From positions 62,001 to 126,000 of the forward strand of contig JAETOJ010000003.1 in assembly GCA_021768085.1 (NCBI GenBank): a DNA stretch of 64,000 nucleotides, given 5' to 3'. The translations under genes and the position numbers were made by a program. Below the pieces are notes generated by a model that worked only from the letters and a program-made list of their open reading frames with translations, ran no database searches and was not told the origin of the DNA. This stretch comes from Bacillota bacterium. GTDB lineage: Bacteria; Bacillota; Clostridia; Oscillospirales; Oscillospiraceae. Of the stretch, positions 60,567-64,000 are shown one piece after another; the first letter of the stretch is position 1, and every line of letters begins with the position of its first letter.

Positions 60567-62159
60567 TTATTTGCCGGTGAGTACCTCAATGCCGGGGGCC
60601 TGGACGATTTCGGTGATCCGGACGCCGAAGTTGTCCTCAATCACCACCACCTCGCCCCTGGCGATGCACTTGCCGTTGACGAACAGATCCACCTGGTCGC
60701 CCGCCAGCTTATCCAACACCACCAGCGAGCCCTTGGCGAACTCCAAAATATCCTGCACCTTCCTGCGGGCCCGTCCGATCTCCACCGTCACCTGGAGGGG
60801 AACCTCCATGATCAGATCCAAGTTCTGCGCCTGCTCCTTGCCCAGCCGATCGATGGGATCCATCTCCTCCATGTGCACCGGTTTGGTGGCAATGACCTTG
60901 GGCTCCGGGGCCTTCTTGGCCGGGGGCTCAGGCTGCTGCTGGGGCGGATAGGGGTAGGGATAGGGCGGATAGTACATGGGGGGATATCCCATATATCCGC
61001 CCTGCATCTGCCCGTCCGGGCCAGGCATCGGATAGGGATAGGGAGGTGGGGTCTGCCCGGGCTGCCCCATCTGGGCGGCGGGCATCCCCTGGGGGGCCGC
61101 CTGTGCCGCCGGGGCAGGGGCCGGAGCTGGAGCCGGGGCAGGCTTGGGCGCGGGGGCAGGAGCCGGGGCCGCCGTCTGTGCCGGGGCAGGAGCAGGTGCC
61201 GGGGTCGGAGCGGGGGCCGGAGCGGGTTCCGGTTCTCCGCCGCCCATGCCCGCCAGCATCCGCTCGATGTCCTCCTGGCTCATCTTCTTGTCGCCGCCGG
61301 AGGGCTCCGGAGCGGGGGCAGGAGCCGGGGCAGGTTCCGGTTCTCCGCCGCCCATGCCTGCCAGCATCCGTTCGATGTCCTCCTGGCTCATCTTCTGATC
61401 ACCGCCGCCCGAAGGCGCCGGGGCCGGGGCCGGCTCGGGAGCCGGGGCCGCACCGCCGCTGTGCAGCATGGCCTCGATCTCCTCCTGGCTCATCTGGTGA
61501 TTGCTGGGCGCGGGTTCGGGCTCCGCCGCCGGGGCCTCTCCGGCCCCTTCCAGGCTCACCTCGTCCTCCAGGCCCAGGCTTTTCAGCAGCTCCTTGGCCA
61601 GATCTACCGACATGACGTTCATGAATTCGCTTTCCAGCGCATCCTCAATCTTCAGGAAGAAGCGAACCACCACCACCTGCTCCGCGCCCGCGGGCATATG
61701 GGCCTGCTTGAACTCCTCCAGGTCGTCCAGCTCGAAGGACTGGGGGGTGGAGATGTCCACCCGGAAGCCCAGGAAGTCGGACATAGCGGTGGCCGCCGAG
61801 CCCATCATCTGGTTCATGACCTCGCACACGCAACTGATGGTCAGCTCGTTGAGCTCAAACTCCTCGTCGGGGGTCTCTATCCCCATGAGGATGTCCACGA
61901 TGACCTTGATGTCGCTGCGCTTGAGCAGCATGATATTGCTGCCCTCCAGGCCCTCCACATATTTGATCTCCACACCGATAGCCGGCTCCAGGTTGCCAAG
62001 GGAGAACTCCTTGACCGACACCACCGACACCGTGGGTGTGGTGATGTCCACCCGATGATCCAGCATATTCGATACCGCAGTGGCCGAGGAGCCCAGGCTG
62101 ATATTCATCATTTCGCCCAAGGCGTCTATCGCCATTGGGCTGAAGATTTCCCTCTCCAT
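60567..62159 (-). CDS. fliY: Flagellar switch protein FliY with a long linker
   Basis: 530 residues. Residues 1-200 are CheC-like, with two phosphatase motifs (LGEMMNISLGSSATAVSNML, VCEVMNQMMGSAATAMSDFL). The last about 80 are FliN-like (VPLQVTVEIGRARRKVQDIL, IVQAPGIEVLTGK). Between them is an Ala/Pro/Glu-rich linker of about 230 residues, far longer than in Bacillus FliY (378 residues in all). It contains three copies of a FliM-N-like motif at 223, 257 and 293, then a Pro/Tyr-rich stretch. It forms the switch with FliM and dephosphorylates CheY-P. Three bases after fliM. Confidence 0.93.
   Translation of the reverse strand: MEREIFSPMAIDALGEMMNISLGSSATAVSNMLDHRVDITTPTVSVVSVKEFSLGNLEPAIGVEIKYVEGLEGSNIMLLKRSDIKVIVDILMGIETPDEEFELNELTISCVCEVMNQMMGSAATAMSDFLGFRVDISTPQSFELDDLEEFKQAHMPAGAEQVVVVRFFLKIEDALESEFMNVMSVDLAKELLKSLGLEDEVSLEGAGEAPAAEPEPAPSNHQMSQEEIEAMLHSGGAAPAPEPAPAPAPSGGGDQKMSQEDIERMLAGMGGGEPEPAPAPAPAPEPSGGDKKMSQEDIERMLAGMGGGEPEPAPAPAPTPAPAPAPAQTAAPAPAPAPKPAPAPAPAPAPAAQAAPQGMPAAQMGQPGQTPPPYPYPMPGPDGQMQGGYMGYPPMYYPPYPYPYPPQQQPEPPAKKAPEPKVIATKPVHMEEMDPIDRLGKEQAQNLDLIMEVPLQVTVEIGRARRKVQDILEFAKGSLVVLDKLAGDQVDLFVNGKCIARGEVVVIEDNFGVRITEIVQAPGIEVLTGK
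61254..61493 (-). repeat. Three FliM-N-like motifs in the FliY linker
   Basis: MSQEEIEAML (residue 223), MSQEDIERML (257) and MSQEDIERML (293), each with Ala/Pro/Glu spacers of 34-36 residues in register. They resemble LSQSQIDALL at residues 5-14 of the FliM next door, the part that binds CheY-P. Copies two and three are almost identical in DNA, so they come from a recent duplication. Confidence 0.85.
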
Positions 62160-62162
62160 CGC

Positions 62163-63188
62163 TTACTCGCTCCTTTGTTCGGCCGAATAGCATACCTCGT
62201 CTATCTTGATGGCCATGTTTTTCTTGTGGGTTCCCATGCGGCCCGTGAACCACTGGTAGCCCCCGATCTCCAGGAACACCGGCGAATCCTTCGGCCGCCC
62301 CAGATCCAGCACGTCGCCAACGCTCAGGTGGTAGATGTCGCTGAGGGAGAGCTGGGTGTCCCCCAGCTCCGCCACAATCTCCAGGGTGGAATCCCGCAGG
62401 CGGTCGAAGATCTCCTCCGAGTTGTCCTCACTGGCCACCTTCCGGCCCATGCTCTCCCGGTTGACCTCACCGAAGATGCTGGTCAGCACACCGCCAGGGA
62501 GCACGACGCTCATCCGTCCTTCATTCCCGCTGAAGTCCAGCTTCATGTCCACCAGCACCACCGTCTCGTCCAGGTTCAGCAGCTGAACCAGGGTGGGGTT
62601 CACCTCGGTGCGGTTGTACTCAAAGGTGATGGGCACGTAGTTTTCCCAGCTGTTGCCCATCAGCCCGATCATGTCCTTCAGCAGCAGCTCATAGAGCTGG
62701 AGCTCCAGATCGGTGTAGGCGTAGCCGCTGGGGATCTCCCGGTTCATCTCCCCCTCGCTGCCCATCATCCGATCCATCATACCCAGCGCGGTCTGGGTGG
62801 ACAGATAAACCATCACCGGATCCTGGGTGAGGATGGGCGCGCCGCCCGTCTCCTTGGGCTGGATGGTCACGTCCACCATGGCCAGCACGTCCCCCTCCAT
62901 GAGGGCGTTATTAAATTCAAAGAACTTCTGCTCTTCGATGCTCTCCACCTCAATCTCGCAGGTGGTGCGAAGTTGGCCGTTGAGCCGGGAGCTGATCACC
63001 CTCGTGTAGTTCTCGAAGATACCGTTGAGCATCTTGATCCGATCCTTGGTAAACTTCCGGGGGGTGGTGAAGTCGTACTTCCGGTACTTTTTCTCCGGCT
63101 GTTTCTCCTCCGCCTTTTCCGCGTCGCCGCCGCTGCGCATGGAGCTGAGCAGCGCGTCGATTTGGCTTTGCGACAGTACTTCGGGCAT
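62163..63188 (-). CDS. fliM: Flagellar switch protein FliM
   Basis: 341 residues. The N-terminal CheY-P-binding motif LSQSQIDALL (5-14), the CheC-like middle domain (NGIFENYTRVISSRLNGQLR), and a FliN-like C-terminal domain (LSLSDIYHLSVGDVLDLGRP). Complete. ATG follows CAGGTGAGGTG. Confidence 0.97.
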   Translation of the reverse strand: MPEVLSQSQIDALLSSMRSGGDAEKAEEKQPEKKYRKYDFTTPRKFTKDRIKMLNGIFENYTRVISSRLNGQLRTTCEIEVESIEEQKFFEFNNALMEGDVLAMVDVTIQPKETGGAPILTQDPVMVYLSTQTALGMMDRMMGSEGEMNREIPSGYAYTDLELQLYELLLKDMIGLMGNSWENYVPITFEYNRTEVNPTLVQLLNLDETVVLVDMKLDFSGNEGRMSVVLPGGVLTSIFGEVNRESMGRKVASEDNSEEIFDRLRDSTLEIVAELGDTQLSLSDIYHLSVGDVLDLGRPKDSPVFLEIGGYQWFTGRMGTHKKNMAIKIDEVCYSAEQRSE

Positions 63189-63227
63189 GGGATCACCTCA
63201 CCTGATCTTCTGCGTTTCTTCCTTTAG

Positions 63228-64000
63228 TTACGTGGGGCTCTGGGTGGGCGCGGGACTGGCCTGGGGCTGCTGGGCGGTTCCGCCGGTTCCTGTGGTGAGC
63301 TTGGCCAGCTCCTGGTTCAGATCCGAGCCGATCTCCTTGGCGCTGATCACCAGCTCCACCCGGCGGTTGGGGGCCTTGCCCTCCTCCCCCTGGTTGTTGC
63401 CAATGGGGTGCCACTGGCCCATGCCGACGCTCTCCAGCCGGGCGGGGTGGATGGAGCTGTGCTCCTGGATGTAGATGGTCACCTCGGTGGCCCGTTGGCT
63501 GGCCAGCCGCCGATCAAACGGCACATCATTGGGAAAGTCATCACTGCCCTGGGCGGTGTGGCCCTGGATCTGGATCACCTCGATGGCCCCCTTGGATTTA
63601 TCCAGGATGTTGCATACGCCCTGTAAAATCTCCTCGGCCCCGGGCTTCATATCTGCCTTATCGGCGTAGAACATGGCCTTGTCCATCAGCTCCACGTAGA
63701 TCCTGCCGCCGTTCTGGCTCACGGCCACGGCGCCGTCCAGTCCCTCCGAGGAGGCGTACTCCTGAAGGGCCGCCATCAGCTGATCCATCATGTTGTCGAT
63801 CTCCAGCTGATCCGAGGGGTTATCCGGCGGGTCGTCGGCGCTGGGGCCTTCGTTGCCGCCCTCGATCTCGGTGGCGGCGGGGATGGCGTTGGGGTTGAAG
63901 GACTGCACCAGCGCCTTCCACTTGTCCTCGCTGATGGTGGACATGGAATACAATAGGACGAAGAAGCACAGCAGCAGTGTTACCATGTCACCATAGGTAT
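63228..64000 (-). CDS. motB: Flagellar motor stator protein MotB (5' end cut by window edge)
   Basis: About 257 residues visible. The membrane helix reads TYGDMVTLLLCFFVLLYSMS, where Asp is the ion-carrying residue of the stator. The C-terminal OmpA-like domain binds peptidoglycan (IQIQGHTAQGSDDFPNDVPF, RLASQRATEVTIYIQ, NRRVELVI). The true start lies beyond base 64000. MotA and the hook genes are expected upstream. Last residues are a Gln/Pro/Thr tail. Confidence 0.95.
   Translation of the reverse strand, partial: TYGDMVTLLLCFFVLLYSMSTISEDKWKALVQSFNPNAIPAATEIEGGNEGPSADDPPDNPSDQLEIDNMMDQLMAALQEYASSEGLDGAVAVSQNGGRIYVELMDKAMFYADKADMKPGAEEILQGVCNILDKSKGAIEVIQIQGHTAQGSDDFPNDVPFDRRLASQRATEVTIYIQEHSSIHPARLESVGMGQWHPIGNNQGEEGKAPNRRVELVISAKEIGSDLNQELAKLTTGTGGTAQQPQASPAPTQSPT

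Noticed and set aside
61080-61460. CRISPR-like repeat pattern in the FliY linker region
   Set aside because: The repeats are in-frame codons for Ala/Pro/Glu and the MSQEDIERML motif; unit lengths vary and there are no unique spacers.
60549-63227. 892-codon open frame opposite fliY and fliM
   Set aside because: Antisense shadow, dominated by repetitive Arg/Gly/Leu-rich sequence that mirrors the Ala/Pro linker of FliY.

Overview
The window looks like a chromosomal segment of a motile, GC-rich member of the Clostridia, most likely an Oscillospiraceae/Ruminococcaceae-type gut bacterium. The reasons are the rpoB-rpoC order with an acidic RpoB tail, SLH-domain surface proteins, a Bacillus/Clostridium-style flagellar gene set (FliY, CheC, CheD, CheV, FliW, CsrA, DUF6470/YviE, YjfB) and Shine-Dalgarno sites of the AGGAGG type throughout. 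The family-level placement is inference. No tRNA, rRNA, insertion sequence or CRISPR array was seen.

Layout. 1-4177 (minus): start of rpoC (cut by the window edge) and rpoB. 4445-5909 (minus): a PAS-like sensor and a receiver-GGDEF diguanylate cyclase. 6044-6993 (plus): bioY behind a promoter with a BirA-like operator, then a small HTH regulator. 6994-7397 has no ordinary gene. It holds a compact element with two convergent promoters, near-identical inverted leaders, a shared hairpin and a 27-codon ORF that resembles a type I toxin/antisense RNA pair. 7398-11000: a SprA-type metalloprotease-like protein, a kinase fused to an unknown domain, and a MATE exporter. 11272-23447 (minus): two PilZ proteins, two very large SLH surface proteins, an FlhB-tail-like protein and a FliK/YlqG-like protein.

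23513-34819 (plus) carries two motility operons. The first is cheA-cheW-cheR-cheB behind a sigma-28-like promoter. The second is flgM-flgN-flgK-flgL-DUF6470-fliW-csrA-yjfB. 34892-43301 is mixed: a Clp-type AAA+ protein with a possible CTG start, an FtsA-like ATPase with a Lys/Pro-tailed membrane protein, a chemoreceptor, an FtsE-like ATPase and a C39-like protein. 43390-47070 (minus) is fliD-fliS-fliT-like. 47261-48813 (plus) is a ParA/ComFB pair. 48866-64000 (minus) is a long flagellar/chemotaxis operon running from motB (cut by the right edge) through fliM, fliY, cheY, fliO, fliP, fliQ, fliR, flhB, flhA, fliA, two rod genes, cheC, cheD and cheV to an EAL-HDOD protein.

Together the genes give most of the export apparatus, the switch, chemotaxis signalling with all three adaptation arms (CheR/CheB, CheC/CheD, CheV), the FlgM/FliA checkpoint, the FliW/CsrA control loop, and several c-di-GMP-type proteins (GGDEF, two PilZ, degenerate EAL, ComFB). 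The strongest candidates for something undescribed are the convergent small-RNA/small-ORF element at 7025-7297, a triple FliM-N-like motif array inside FliY, and the FtsA-like/membrane protein pair. Base counts quoted were made by hand on 60-base samples.
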